A stretch of 64,000 nt of DNA from Thermoleophilum album (GTDB lineage Bacteria > Actinomycetota > Thermoleophilia > Solirubrobacterales > Thermoleophilaceae). The DNA lies in the NCBI RefSeq assembly GCF_028867705.1, contig NZ_CP066171.1:1612001-1676000 (forward strand), read 5' to 3'. Both the position numbers and the translations under genes were made by a program. Of the stretch, positions 13,012 to 22,132 are shown one piece after another; within the stretch, counting starts at the first letter, position 1, and every line of letters begins with the position of its first letter. The notes beneath the pieces were generated by a model. The model did no database searches, had not been told where the DNA came from, and saw only the letters and a program-made list of their open reading frames with translations.

Positions 13012-15534
13012 ATGACGACCGCCGCGCGGGAAGCGAACGACCGACAAAGGCGAGCTCCCTACGCACGCTTGCGCCGACGCTCGGCCCGGTGGCGCTCTGC
13101 GGTGGTGGCGGCGGCGCTAGCCGTTTGCGCCTTCTTCGCCGGCGGCGGCAGCGCCGCGGCGGCGAGCGACTTCGCGCGCTACATCCTGCCGCCGGGCAAC
13201 TACGGCGGTCTGCCGACCACAGACGAGTCGACCGACCAGCTCCCGCTCTACGACGCCCTCACCTACCTGCGCGGCCGCGTCACCCGCGCCGATGTCGTGC
13301 GCTACTACGTGCCGATGGACTTCCGGCCGGTCGGCGCGACGCGCGTCGAACCGACGCCGAACCCCGACGTGCGCATCGTCTACGACGCCTACGGGATCCC
13401 GCACATAACCGGCAAGACCCGCTCGGCACTGATGTACGGCGCAGGCTGGGTGATGGCACGAGACCGCCGCCTCTTGCTCCAACTCGGGCGCTGGCCGGCG
13501 CGGGCCGCGATCCTCGACATCCCCGGTGTCGACGCCTTCTCGCTCGTCACCAGCGCGACGCCCTTCGAGCCGAGCGCCCAAGCCGAGGCACTAGTGCGCA
13601 AGCAGCGCGACCTGATCGTCCGCACCTACGGACGTGAGGGGCAACAGTTGTTGCGCGACGGAAGCGACTACGTGCGCGGCATCAACGACTGGTTCCGCGC
13701 CCACGGCGGGTTCCCCGACGGCAAGGAGTTCACCGTCTACGACGGCATCGCCGTGACCGCCTTCATCGGCTCGATCTTCGGCGCCGGCGGCGGCAGCGAG
13801 TACCGCAACGCGATGCTCGCGGCGGCGCTCGAGCGCCGCTACGGGAAGAGCCGCGGCAAGCGCATATTCGACGACCTGATGCTGGCGGTCGACCCCGAGT
13901 CGCCGACGACGACGCGCCGGCGGTTCGGCTACGGCCCGCTGACGGGCGGCCGGATCCGCGGCTCGGTGACGCTCGACCCCGGCTCGGTGCAGCTGATCGA
14001 CGCGCGTCAGGGTCCGCTTGCCCCCGCTCGGGCGCGCAGCAGCGCCGTCGACCCGCCGCGCCGGCGGATGTCGAACTGGCTGCTCGTGTCGCCTAGCCGG
14101 TCGGCGAGCCGTCGCACGCTCGCTGTGCAAGGTCCGCAGCTCGGCTACTTCTATCCCGAGATCGTCTACCAGCAGGAGCTGCGCGGGCCGGGCATCCACG
14201 CCCAGGGCATCGCGGCCGCTGGGCTCGGTCTCTACATGCTGATCGGCCGCACCCGCGACTATGCGTGGAGCCTCACGTCGGCGGGGCACGACGTGCGCGA
14301 CGTCTACGTCGAGCGGCTCTGCGAGCCCGACGGTTCGCGCCCGACGCGCACCTCGACGCACTACCTCTACAAAGGCAAGTGCCGGGCGATGGGCCGCTTT
14401 TACGCCGGCAAGCTCGCCGGGCGTGACGTGTCGTTCATGACCACCGTGCACGGGCCGGTGATCGGCACCGCGACGCTCGGCGGCCGCCCGGTGGCGCTCG
14501 CACGCCGGCGCTCGACCCGCGGCCGCGAGGGTCTCAACCTGATGGCGCTGAAAGCGATGACCGAGGGTCGCGCGACGACGCCCGAGCGCTTCTTCAAGAT
14601 CGCCAACCGCTTCGAGTTCACCTTCAACTGGGGCTGGGCGTCCCGGCGCGCGACCGCCTACTTCTCGTCGGGCCGCCTGCCGGTTCGCGCGCGCGGCCTC
14701 GACCGGCGGCTGCCGACGCTCGGCGACGGCCGCTTCGAGTGGCGCGGGTACCTCTCCTGGCGCCAGCATCCCCACGACGTCGGCGGACCGGGCGGGCTCT
14801 TGCTCAACTGGAACAACCAGTCGGCGCCCGGCTTCATGCACGGCGACGACGAGCACTACGGCTCGGTGCACCGCGTCGAGATGTTCGACCGCTGGCCGCG
14901 GCGGCCACGGATCGAGCAGGTCGTGGGGATCATGAATCGCGCCGCCACCGAAGACCTCCGGGCGACACGGATATGGCCGACCATCCGTGCCGTGATGCGC
15001 AAGGGCAAGGCGCCCGACGCGCTCGCCGAGCGCGCGGCAGCGCTGGTCGACGCCTTCGCGCGCGCCGGCGGACCGGTGATCGATCGCGACCGAGACGGCT
15101 ACGTCGACTCGCCGGGCCGCGCGATCCTCGACGAGGCGTGGCCGCTCATCGCCCGGGCAGCGATGGCCGACAGGCTCGGCAGCGTGCTCGTCGACCAGCT
15201 CGCGCGCACCGTCGGCATCGGGGAATCGGCGGGCTTCGGCGGCGGCTGGTGGTCGTACCTCGACAAGGACCTGCGGACGCTTTTGGGGCGCCGCGTGCGC
15301 GGCCGGTTCGCGGTCAGCTTCTGCGGGCGCGGCAACGTCCGCCGCTGCGCCGCGACGCTGTGGCGTGCTTTCGCCCAAGCGACCGCCCGCCTTGCCCAAA
15401 GCCGCGGACCGGACCCGTCGAAGTGGCTCGCCGAGGCACCGCGCATCCGCTTCACACCGGGGCTGATTCCGAACACGATGGCCTGGACCAACCGTCCGAC
15501 CTACCAGCACGTGATCGAGTTCGCGCGCCGGTAG
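13012..15534 (+). CDS. Penicillin acylase family Ntn hydrolase, exported
   Basis: An 840-residue secreted or surface Ntn-hydrolase precursor. Residues 1-51 hold a basic stretch and a hydrophobic export signal ending near AAAAS. The alpha region contains VRIVYDAYGIPHITGKT and GAGWVMARDRRL, typical of acylase proenzymes. The autocatalytic beta-chain N-terminus is most likely Ser354 in MSNWLLVSP, with LYMLIGRTRDYAWSLT following. The family includes penicillin G, cephalosporin and acyl-homoserine-lactone acylases, so the substrate cannot be named. A TAGGGT box lies at 12915-12920 and a small palindrome (GCTACTGCGTAGC) at 12934-12946. It converges on thrB. Confidence 0.92.
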   Translation: MTTAAREANDRQRRAPYARLRRRSARWRSAVVAAALAVCAFFAGGGSAAAASDFARYILPPGNYGGLPTTDESTDQLPLYDALTYLRGRVTRADVVRYYVPMDFRPVGATRVEPTPNPDVRIVYDAYGIPHITGKTRSALMYGAGWVMARDRRLLLQLGRWPARAAILDIPGVDAFSLVTSATPFEPSAQAEALVRKQRDLIVRTYGREGQQLLRDGSDYVRGINDWFRAHGGFPDGKEFTVYDGIAVTAFIGSIFGAGGGSEYRNAMLAAALERRYGKSRGKRIFDDLMLAVDPESPTTTRRRFGYGPLTGGRIRGSVTLDPGSVQLIDARQGPLAPARARSSAVDPPRRRMSNWLLVSPSRSASRRTLAVQGPQLGYFYPEIVYQQELRGPGIHAQGIAAAGLGLYMLIGRTRDYAWSLTSAGHDVRDVYVERLCEPDGSRPTRTSTHYLYKGKCRAMGRFYAGKLAGRDVSFMTTVHGPVIGTATLGGRPVALARRRSTRGREGLNLMALKAMTEGRATTPERFFKIANRFEFTFNWGWASRRATAYFSSGRLPVRARGLDRRLPTLGDGRFEWRGYLSWRQHPHDVGGPGGLLLNWNNQSAPGFMHGDDEHYGSVHRVEMFDRWPRRPRIEQVVGIMNRAATEDLRATRIWPTIRAVMRKGKAPDALAERAAALVDAFARAGGPVIDRDRDGYVDSPGRAILDEAWPLIARAAMADRLGSVLVDQLARTVGIGESAGFGGGWWSYLDKDLRTLLGRRVRGRFAVSFCGRGNVRRCAATLWRAFAQATARLAQSRGPDPSKWLAEAPRIRFTPGLIPNTMAWTNRPTYQHVIEFARR

Positions 15535-15561
15535 GGCGCATATCGGACGCGGGTGCCGCCG

Positions 15562-16419
15562 TCAGAGCGCGCGCACGTCGACGCCGTGGTCGCTGAAGTT
15601 GACGCGGCGCACGTCGAAGTCGGGAAAGCGCGCCCGCGCTCGCTCGACCACCCGCCCGGTCTGCTGCCACTCGCACCAAAGCAGGACGGTGGGACCCGCC
15701 CCCGAGATCGTCGCGCCGAGCGCACCGAGCGTGCGCGCAGCAGCGACGAGTTCGAGCGAGCGTGGGTAGAGGTGCTGGCGGCGCGGCTGGTGGATGCGGT
15801 CGGCGAGCGCGGCAGCGACGAGCGAGAGATCGCCCCGCTCGAGCCCGAGCACCAGCTGGGCTGTAGCGGCGATGTTGTGGACACAGTCGGCCAGCGGGAT
15901 CTCGGCCGGGATCGCGCGCCGCGCCGCGGCGGTCGGCACCGTCTGCGGCGGTATCGCGATCACCGCCTCGAGCTCGGGCGGCGGCGCGATCCGTGCCACG
16001 CGCTCGGGCCCGCACACAACAAAGCCCCCGTAGACCGCGGCGGCGACGTTGTCGGGATGCCCCTCGATCTCGGTGGCGAGGGCGAAGAGGTCGGCGTCGA
16101 GCTCGAACATGTGGTCGGCCGCCGCCAAACCGGCGACGATCGCGGCCGCGCTCGAGCCGAGGCCGGCGGCGGGCGGGATCTGCGAGCGGATGCGGAACGC
16201 GAAGCGATCGGCAGGATGGAGCCGCTCGAACGCCTGCACGCAGAGGTTCGTGCGGTCAAGAGGAACGTCGGGAAGGTCGGCCTCGACCGAGAAGGCGCCG
16301 GTCTCCTCGACCTCGAGCTCGAGCACCGGCGACAACGACACTGCCAGCACGTCGTAGCCGGCGCCGAGGTTGGCGCTCGACGCGGGGGCGCGCACTACCC
16401 GCTTGCGGTGGAGCGCCAT
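15562..16419 (-). CDS. thrB: Homoserine kinase
   Basis: Phosphorylates homoserine with ATP, the penultimate step to threonine. It is a GHMP kinase: the N-terminal APASSANLGAGYDVL and the ATP loop PPAAGLGSSAAAIVAG are both intact. Its 285 residues fit the family. The start ATG at 16419 shares one base with the thrC stop (TGATG), so translation is probably coupled. It is the last gene of the lysA-hom-thrC-thrB operon and converges on the penicillin acylase gene with a 27-base gap. Confidence 0.96.
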   Translation of the reverse strand: MALHRKRVVRAPASSANLGAGYDVLAVSLSPVLELEVEETGAFSVEADLPDVPLDRTNLCVQAFERLHPADRFAFRIRSQIPPAAGLGSSAAAIVAGLAAADHMFELDADLFALATEIEGHPDNVAAAVYGGFVVCGPERVARIAPPPELEAVIAIPPQTVPTAAARRAIPAEIPLADCVHNIAATAQLVLGLERGDLSLVAAALADRIHQPRRQHLYPRSLELVAAARTLGALGATISGAGPTVLLWCEWQQTGRVVERARARFPDFDVRRVNFSDHGVDVRAL

Positions 16420-17435
16420 CACTCTGCGTCCGACTCGCCGTCGCCGCCGAGCACGGCGCGCTCGAGTGCCGCAAGCTCGGGCTCGCACGGCACGACACCG
16501 ACCGCCTTGCCGATCGCGGTGTCGGGGTCCTTGAGCCCGTGGCCGGTCAGCACGCAAACCACGGTTCCTTCCGCCCCGTAGCGCAGCAGACCGGCGACCG
16601 ACGCTGCCGACGCCGGCTCGCAGAACACGCCCTCGCGCGCGGCAAGGAAGCGGTAGGCGGCGAGGATCTCGTCGTCGCTGACCGCGCGCACGTGGCCGCG
16701 CGAGCTGGTGATCGCGTCCATCGCCTCCTCCCAGCGGGCGGGGTTGCCGATGCGGATCGCCGAGGCGACCGTCTCGGGTTCGGCGATCGGGTGGCCGTGG
16801 ACGAGCGGCGCCGCCCCCTCGGCCTGGTAGCCGTGCATCTGCGGCGCGACGCCGAGCTCGCGGAAACCGCGCCACCACGAGGTGATGTTGCCGGCGTTGC
16901 CGACCGGTATGCAGAGCACGTCGGGTGCTTCGCCGAGCTGATCGACGACCTCGAACGCGCCCGTCTTCTGCCCTTCCAGGCGGAACTCGTTGATCGAGTT
17001 GACGAGCGCGATCGGGTGGCGGTCGACGAGCTCGCGCACGAGCTCGAGCGCACGATCGAAGTTTCCGCGCAGCGCGATCACGCGCGCCCCGTGCATCAGC
17101 GCCTGGGCGAGCTTGCCGGTCGCGATCTTGCCCTCGGGAACGATCACGGCGCAGCGCAAGCCGGCGCGTGCGGCGTAGGCGGCGGCACTAGCGGCGGTGT
17201 TGCCGGTCGAGGCACAGACCACGGCACGAGCGCCCTCGCGCACCGCCGCCGACACTGCGACGGTCATGCCGCGATCCTTGAACGAGCCGGTCGGGTTGGC
17301 GCCCTCGAGCTTGAGAAAGACGCGACAGCCGGTGCGCTCCGACAAAGCCGGCGCCGGCACGAGCGGTGTGTCGCCCTCGCCGAGCGTGACGAGCGGATCG
17401 ACGGGCAGCCTGTCGCGGTAACGCCAGAGGCTCAC
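16419..17435 (-). CDS. thrC: Threonine synthase
   Basis: PLP enzyme converting O-phosphohomoserine to threonine. The PLP lysine lies in [15 protein letters not shown], and [13 protein letters not shown] binds the cofactor phosphate. The C-terminal half carries the typical [17 protein letters not shown]. The length, 338 aa, matches the short actinobacterial/Firmicute type. The start is GTG at 17435, with GGGGGGAG upstream. It lies 51 bases after hom and overlaps thrB by one base. Confidence 0.97.
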   Translation of the reverse strand: MSLWRYRDRLPVDPLVTLGEGDTPLVPAPALSERTGCRVFLKLEGANPTGSFKDRGMTVAVSAAVREGARAVVCASTGNTAASAAAYAARAGLRCAVIVPEGKIATGKLAQALMHGARVIALRGNFDRALELVRELVDRHPIALVNSINEFRLEGQKTGAFEVVDQLGEAPDVLCIPVGNAGNITSWWRGFRELGVAPQMHGYQAEGAAPLVHGHPIAEPETVASAIRIGNPARWEEAMDAITSSRGHVRAVSDDEILAAYRFLAAREGVFCEPASAASVAGLLRYGAEGTVVCVLTGHGLKDPDTAIGKAVGVVPCEPELAALERAVLGGDGESDAE

Positions 17436-17486
17436 CGCGCGGCTCCCCCCGCCTGCCGACGCCTCTCGCCCCGCCCGCGTATCACC

Positions 17487-18737
17487 TCACGCACCGCTCG
17501 GCGCCTCGAATGTCTCTTCGATCACCCGGATCACGCGCGGCTCGCCGCGCACCACATCGAGCCGCGCGATCTCGGCGACAGCGGCACGGAAACGCGACTC
17601 GAGCACCGGATGGACGACCATCACGAGGCGCGCATCGTCGCCCAGCCCCCGCTGCACCACCGACTTGATTGACACCTCGTTGCGCCCGAGCACGTCGGCG
17701 ATCGCGGCGAGCACGCCGGGGCGGTCGGCCACCTCCATGTGCAGGTAGAAGGAGAACTCGACGTCGTCGACGATCTTCACCGCGCGCGGCGGCGGCGTGC
17801 GCGCCGAGGCCGGCAACATCGTCGAGACGACATCGCCGAGCACCGCCGAAGCGGTCTGGATGCCACCGGCACCCGGTCCCGAAAGCGTGATCTCGGTTAT
17901 GGCGGGACTCTCGATCGTCACGGCGTTGAAGGCGCCGTCGACGCTCGCCAGCGGGTGGTCGCGGTAGAGGAAGGCCGGGTACACCATCACGGCAAGTCCG
18001 TCGTCGATCCGCTCCGCCGAGCCGATCAGCTTCAGCGACAGACCGAGCTCGCGGGCGTAGGCGATGTCGTCGGGCGTGATCCGCTCGATCCCCTCGTAGC
18101 GAACGTCGTCGAGGCGCACGCACGCGTTGAAGGCAAGGCGCGCGAGGATCGCCATCTTCGCGGCGGCGTCCTTGCCCGAAACGTCCTCGGTCGGATCGGC
18201 CTCGGCGTAGCCCAGTCGCTGCGCCTCGGCGAGCGCGCGCTCGTAACTCGCTCCGGTGCGCGCCATCTCGGTGAGCACGTAGTTGGTGGTGCCGTTGACG
18301 ATCCCGTGCACGCGCTCGATGTGCGCGCCGGCGAGCGACTCAGAGATCACGCGGATCGCCGGGATCACACCCGCCACCGCGGCCTCGAAGCGCACCTGCA
18401 CACCGCGTTCGCGCGCCGCTTCGAAAACCTCGTCACCGTGCTGCGAGAGCAGCTGTTTGTTGGCGGTCACGACGTGGCGGCCGGCCTCGATCGCGCGCAG
18501 CACGTAGGTGCGGGCGGGTTCGATGCCGCCGATCAGTTCGACGACGGTGTCGCTGCCAGCGAGGATTTCGTCGAAGTCGCCTTGTGACCGCGTGAGGACG
18601 CCGGCGATCACCGGGCGCTTGCCGGTGAGCGCCGCGACCGCGTCGGCGCGCTCGGTCAGCAGGCGGTGGAAGGCACCGCCGACGGTGCCGTGACCGAGCA
18701 GGCCGACTCCGAAACGCTCGTGTTCAACCGACGTCAC
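17487..18737 (-). CDS. hom: Homoserine dehydrogenase
   Basis: Reduces aspartate semialdehyde to homoserine, the branch to threonine and methionine. The dinucleotide fold starts at VGLLGHGTVGGAF. The catalytic segment AEADPTEDVSGKDAAAKM holds the conserved Glu, Asp and Lys. Residues about 345-416 form an ACT domain (VADRPGVLAAIADVLG), consistent with feedback control by threonine. It has 416 aa. The GTG start at 18737 overlaps the end of lysA by 14 bases, tying the lysine and threonine branches into one transcript. Confidence 0.97.
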   Translation of the reverse strand: MTSVEHERFGVGLLGHGTVGGAFHRLLTERADAVAALTGKRPVIAGVLTRSQGDFDEILAGSDTVVELIGGIEPARTYVLRAIEAGRHVVTANKQLLSQHGDEVFEAARERGVQVRFEAAVAGVIPAIRVISESLAGAHIERVHGIVNGTTNYVLTEMARTGASYERALAEAQRLGYAEADPTEDVSGKDAAAKMAILARLAFNACVRLDDVRYEGIERITPDDIAYARELGLSLKLIGSAERIDDGLAVMVYPAFLYRDHPLASVDGAFNAVTIESPAITEITLSGPGAGGIQTASAVLGDVVSTMLPASARTPPPRAVKIVDDVEFSFYLHMEVADRPGVLAAIADVLGRNEVSIKSVVQRGLGDDARLVMVVHPVLESRFRAAVAEIARLDVVRGEPRVIRVIEETFEAPSGA

Positions 18738-20022
18738 GTAGGGCCAAATCCTCGTACGTCTCGCGGCGGACGACCACGCGGGCGTCGCCGTCCTTGCAGA
18801 AGATCACCGGCGGGCGCGGAACCGCGTTGTAGTTGTTGGCCATCGCGTGTCCGTAAGCGCCGGTGGCCGGGATCACGAGCACGTCGCCGGGCTTCGGCCG
18901 GTCGAGATGAACATCGCGGACGAGGATGTCGCCTGACTCGCAGTGCATCCCCGCGACCGTCACCGCTTCGCCGCCGCGACCGGGCCGGTCGGCGAGCTCG
19001 GCCTCGTAGCGGGCGTTGTAGAGCATCGGCCGGAGGTTGTCGGACATCCCGCCATCGACAGCCACGTAGGTGCGAACGCCGGGGATGCGCTTGACGGTCC
19101 CGACGGAGTAGATCGTTACACCGGCGTTGCCGACCAGCGACCGCCCTGGCTCGCAGAGCACCGTCACACCGTTGGGTGCGCGGCGCAGCAGGGCGTCGAC
19201 GTACTCGTCCACCGACGGCGGGGTCTGCTCACGCGTGTAGGCGATCGCGAGCCCACCGCCGAGGTTGAGCAGCGGCCACTCGCCAAGGCCGGCGAGCACC
19301 TCGGCGAGCCGCTCGTACGCCTCGAGGTCGAAGATCTGCGAGCCGATGTGCGCGTGCAGGCCGCGCAGGTCGAGCCCGATCTCGCGGCAGCGTTCGGCGG
19401 CGCGCTCGACGTCGGCGATCCCGAACCCGAACTTCGAGTCGACCTGGCCGGTTTGGATCGCGCGGTGGGTTTCAGCGGTGAAGCCGGGGGTGACGCGCAG
19501 CATCACGCGCTGGCCGGAGCCGCGGGCGAGCCGTTCCAGGCGGTCGAGTTCGTCGAACGAGTCGACGACGATCGTGCCGACCTTCTGCTCGAGCGCGTAG
19601 GCGAGCTCTCGCTCGGTCTTGTTGTTGCCGTGCATGTAGACGCGCGCCGGATCGAAACCGCCGCGCAGAGCGAGGAACAGCTCGCCGCCCGAGGCGACGT
19701 CGCAAGCCAGACCCTCGGCGGCGAAGAGCGCGTACGCGGCCGTGCAGGGGAACGCCTTGCTGGCGTAGATCACATCGAAGTGGTCGGTGCGGGCGCGAAA
19801 CGCTGCGAGGTAGGAGCGGGCGCGTGCGCGCATGTCGTCCTCGGCGTACACGTAGGCGGGGGTGCCGAACTCGCGCGCCAGCTCGACGAGGTCGCAACCC
19901 CCGATCTCGATCCTGCCGGCGGCGTTGACGCGCGTTCCGAGCGGCCAGACCTGCGCTGGCAGCTGGCCGCCACTTGTCGCTTGCGTCGCGGAGTTGCTGT
20001 CGGTTGTGGTTCGTTCGCTCAT
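18724..20022 (-). CDS. lysA: Diaminopimelate decarboxylase
   Basis: Makes L-lysine from meso-diaminopimelate. It is a fold III PLP decarboxylase: the PLP lysine sits in VIYASKAFPCTAA, HIGSQIFD is in the barrel, and the C-terminal domain has CEPGRSLVGNAG and MHCESGDIL, where the Cys/Glu complete the active site of the second monomer. The ATG at 20022 (MSERTT) gives 432 aa; the 110 codons open upstream are Arg-rich and unlike the family. A CATAAT -10-like box on the minus strand at 20146-20151 would give a leader of about 115 nt. It is the first gene of the operon lysA-hom-thrC-thrB. Confidence 0.95.
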   Translation of the reverse strand: MSERTTTDSNSATQATSGGQLPAQVWPLGTRVNAAGRIEIGGCDLVELAREFGTPAYVYAEDDMRARARSYLAAFRARTDHFDVIYASKAFPCTAAYALFAAEGLACDVASGGELFLALRGGFDPARVYMHGNNKTERELAYALEQKVGTIVVDSFDELDRLERLARGSGQRVMLRVTPGFTAETHRAIQTGQVDSKFGFGIADVERAAERCREIGLDLRGLHAHIGSQIFDLEAYERLAEVLAGLGEWPLLNLGGGLAIAYTREQTPPSVDEYVDALLRRAPNGVTVLCEPGRSLVGNAGVTIYSVGTVKRIPGVRTYVAVDGGMSDNLRPMLYNARYEAELADRPGRGGEAVTVAGMHCESGDILVRDVHLDRPKPGDVLVIPATGAYGHAMANNYNAVPRPPVIFCKDGDARVVVRRETYEDLALRDVG

Positions 20023-20220
20023 CGCCTCGGCCGCTTCGCCCCGCGACACCCCGGTCCGTCGCGGGCGGGCGTAGCGCACACCGCTCGTCCGAGCGGCCGC
20101 ACGGGCAACGCGGCAAGCGCGCTGCCTGGCGCGCGGAGTGGGCCGATTATGCCGCCCATGCCTTTCGCAGTGCAGCGAGGCCAGCGGGAGCGAGGTCCGC
20201 GGCTGGCGACAGCAGCGACG

Positions 20221-20243
20221 TGCGATAATGAAAATCGTTCTCA
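20221..20243 (+). promoter_or_regulatory. Extended -10 promoter overlapped by a Zur/Fur-like box
   Basis: TGCGATAAT at 20221-20229 is an extended -10 element. TGAAAAT-C-GTTCTCA at 20229-20243 is a 7-1-7 imperfect inverted repeat (5 of 7 pairs) of the AT-rich Fur-superfamily type, and resembles actinobacterial Zur boxes. Its AT-rich base composition stands out from the surrounding GC-rich DNA. A repressor bound here would cover the predicted transcription start of the metal transporter genes that begin at 20331. Confidence 0.75.
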
Positions 20244-20330
20244 GTTTCTGCGCTCGCGGCCGGTCGGCTCGGACCGGGCGACGAACGCGAGCGCGTCTCG
20301 ACCCGACCGCGCCAGCCGAGGGATCCGCCG

Positions 20331-21242
20331 ATGCTCTTTGCAGCGACCGCACTCCACGCCCAAGCGAGCCTTCCGCTCGCGGCGCAGCTCTCGCTGCTGA
20401 CCGATCCCCTGGCCCGCGACGCGACGCTCACCGCGGCTCTCGGCGGCGCCGTCCTCGGCGCGCTCGGCGCCTGGGCGGTGCTGTGGAGAGCCGCTTTCTT
20501 CGCTCACGCCGCCGCGAGCCTCGCGTTTCCCGCCGCTGTCGCAGCGACTGCCCTCGGCGCACCGATCGCCCTCGCGGGCGCCGCTGTGGCCGCGCTCTAC
20601 GGCGCAGCGGTCGGTGCGCTCGCGGGTTCACGACGCAGTCTGCGCGGAGGGCCGGTGCCCGACACGGCTACGGCGCTCGCGGTGGTTGCGGCCTTCGCGC
20701 TGGGCGTGATCGCGGCGGGGATTCTCGCCCCGTCCGGGGTCGGGCTCGAAGCGCTGCTCTTCGGCTCCGTGCTCGCGACCGGGCGTGGCGACCGCTTGCT
20801 GCTCGCGGCGGTAGCGCTCGTCGCGCTCGCGCTCCACCTCGCTCTCCGCCAGGCGTGGCTTGCGATCGCCTACGACGCTCGTGCCGCCGCCGCGCTCGGC
20901 CTGCCGGTAGTCGCCCTCAGGAGCGCCGGGTTGGTCGCGATCGCAGCGGCGATCGGAGCTGCGCTTCCCAGTCTCGGGTCGCTTCTCGCACCGGCGCTCG
21001 CCACCCTGCCGGCAGCGGCGGTGCTCGCGGTGCGCGCAAGCGTTCGAGCGCTCGTGCCGCTCGCAGCGCTGACCGCGGCGGCGAGCGGCGCGCTCGGCGT
21101 GGCGCTCGCCTTCGCCTTGGACCTACCCCCCGGCCCGATCGTCGCGCTCGTCGCGGTCGCGGTGTACGCCGCGAGCGCCGCTTTCGCGACCGTGCGGAGC
21201 AAGAGTGGTGCGACCGCGGCGGCACCCGCGCATTGGGGGTGA
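20331..21242 (+). CDS. Metal ABC transporter permease, ABC-3 (ZnuB/MntB) family
   Basis: A 303-residue integral membrane permease with about eight hydrophobic spans. The ABC-3 family features include the early GALGAWAVLWRAAFFAHAAASLAFPA, whose His lies in the conserved segment, and the central GVGLEALLFGSVLAT loop expected to contact the ATPase. The start is ATG at 20331 behind CGAGGGA. Together with the following ATPase and second permease it should form an importer for zinc or manganese; the Zur-like box upstream favours zinc. No solute-binding lipoprotein gene is adjacent. Confidence 0.88.
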   Translation: MLFAATALHAQASLPLAAQLSLLTDPLARDATLTAALGGAVLGALGAWAVLWRAAFFAHAAASLAFPAAVAATALGAPIALAGAAVAALYGAAVGALAGSRRSLRGGPVPDTATALAVVAAFALGVIAAGILAPSGVGLEALLFGSVLATGRGDRLLLAAVALVALALHLALRQAWLAIAYDARAAAALGLPVVALRSAGLVAIAAAIGAALPSLGSLLAPALATLPAAAVLAVRASVRALVPLAALTAAASGALGVALAFALDLPPGPIVALVAVAVYAASAAFATVRSKSGATAAAPAHWG

Positions 21243-22132
21243 CGGTCGTGCCGGCAAGCCGCTGCCCACGCCCCGCTGCCGCTAACGACACCGGCGCTAG
21301 CGCCGCCCGGCCGGCGGCGCCCACCACCGCGCGTGGCGACGCCAGCGCGAGCGCCGCAGCGGCCCCCTCCCCCCGCCAGCCGCTCGTCGAGGTCGCCGCC
21401 GCGACGTTCGGTTACGCAGGGCGCCCGGTGCTGCGCGACGTGTCCTTCACGGTCGAACCCGGCAGCGCAGTCGCTGTGATCGGACCGAACGGTTCCGGCA
21501 AAAGCACTCTGTTGCGCGCGCTCGCCGGCGAGCTCGCACCGCTCGCCGGCACAGTACGCACCACCCACCGGCCCGCCTACCTGCCGCAGGACTCGCGGCC
21601 ACGCAGCGACATTCCGCTCACCGCGTTCGACGTCGCGCTGATGGGCACGCTCGCCAGACGCTCACTGTGGCGTCCCCCACACCGCAGCGACCGCCGCGCG
21701 GCGTACGCGGCGCTCGCCGCTGTCGGGCTCGCCGAGCTTCGCGACGCGCCGTTCGCAGCGCTGTCGGGCGGTCAGAAACAGCGCGTTCTGCTGGCGCGCG
21801 CGCTCGCCCAGGGATCGCCGCTACTGGTGCTCGACGAGCCGTTCGCCGCTGTCGACGCGGCCGCCGCAGGCGAGCTCGAAGAGCTCTTGCTGTCGCTGCG
21901 CGTGCGTGGCCACGGGCTGGTCGTCGCGACTCACGATCTCGCCTCGGCGCGGCGGTTCGATCGGGTCCTCTGCCTGAACGGTCGCCAGTTGGCGTTCGAC
22001 CGACCGGAACGTGCGCTGACAGCGACGACGCTGACGGCGACGTTCGGCCGCGAGGCGCTCGTCATCGAGGGCGGCGGTCGCGCGATCGCCGCGGCAGCGC
22101 CGCACCGGCACTCCGACCACGGGGAGCGGTGA
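21239..22132 (+). CDS. Metal ABC transporter ATP-binding protein (ZnuC-like)
   Basis: The motor subunit of the metal importer. Walker A is [11 protein letters not shown], the signature is [15 protein letters not shown], Walker B is LLVLDEPF, and the switch His is in [10 protein letters not shown]. The GTG start at 21239 overlaps the upstream permease stop (GTGA), giving 297 aa. The first 40-45 residues are a Pro/Ala/Thr-rich extension before the domain begins at [16 protein letters not shown], so a later start is possible. The ATPase lies between two different permease genes with 4-base overlaps at both ends. Confidence 0.92.
   Translation: MTVVPASRCPRPAAANDTGASAARPAAPTTARGDASASAAAAPSPRQPLVEVAAATFGYAGRPVLRDVSFTVEPGSAVAVIGPNGSGKSTLLRALAGELAPLAGTVRTTHRPAYLPQDSRPRSDIPLTAFDVALMGTLARRSLWRPPHRSDRRAAYAALAAVGLAELRDAPFAALSGGQKQRVLLARALAQGSPLLVLDEPFAAVDAAAAGELEELLLSLRVRGHGLVVATHDLASARRFDRVLCLNGRQLAFDRPERALTATTLTATFGREALVIEGGGRAIAAAAPHRHSDHGER

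Noticed and set aside
13591-15510. 639-codon antisense frame opposite the penicillin acylase gene
   Set aside because: Low-complexity composition, no family pattern, and the sense gene has all expected motifs.
20023-20139. Lysine riboswitch in the lysA leader
   Set aside because: The GC-rich leader of about 115 bases shows none of the conserved lysine-riboswitch segments.
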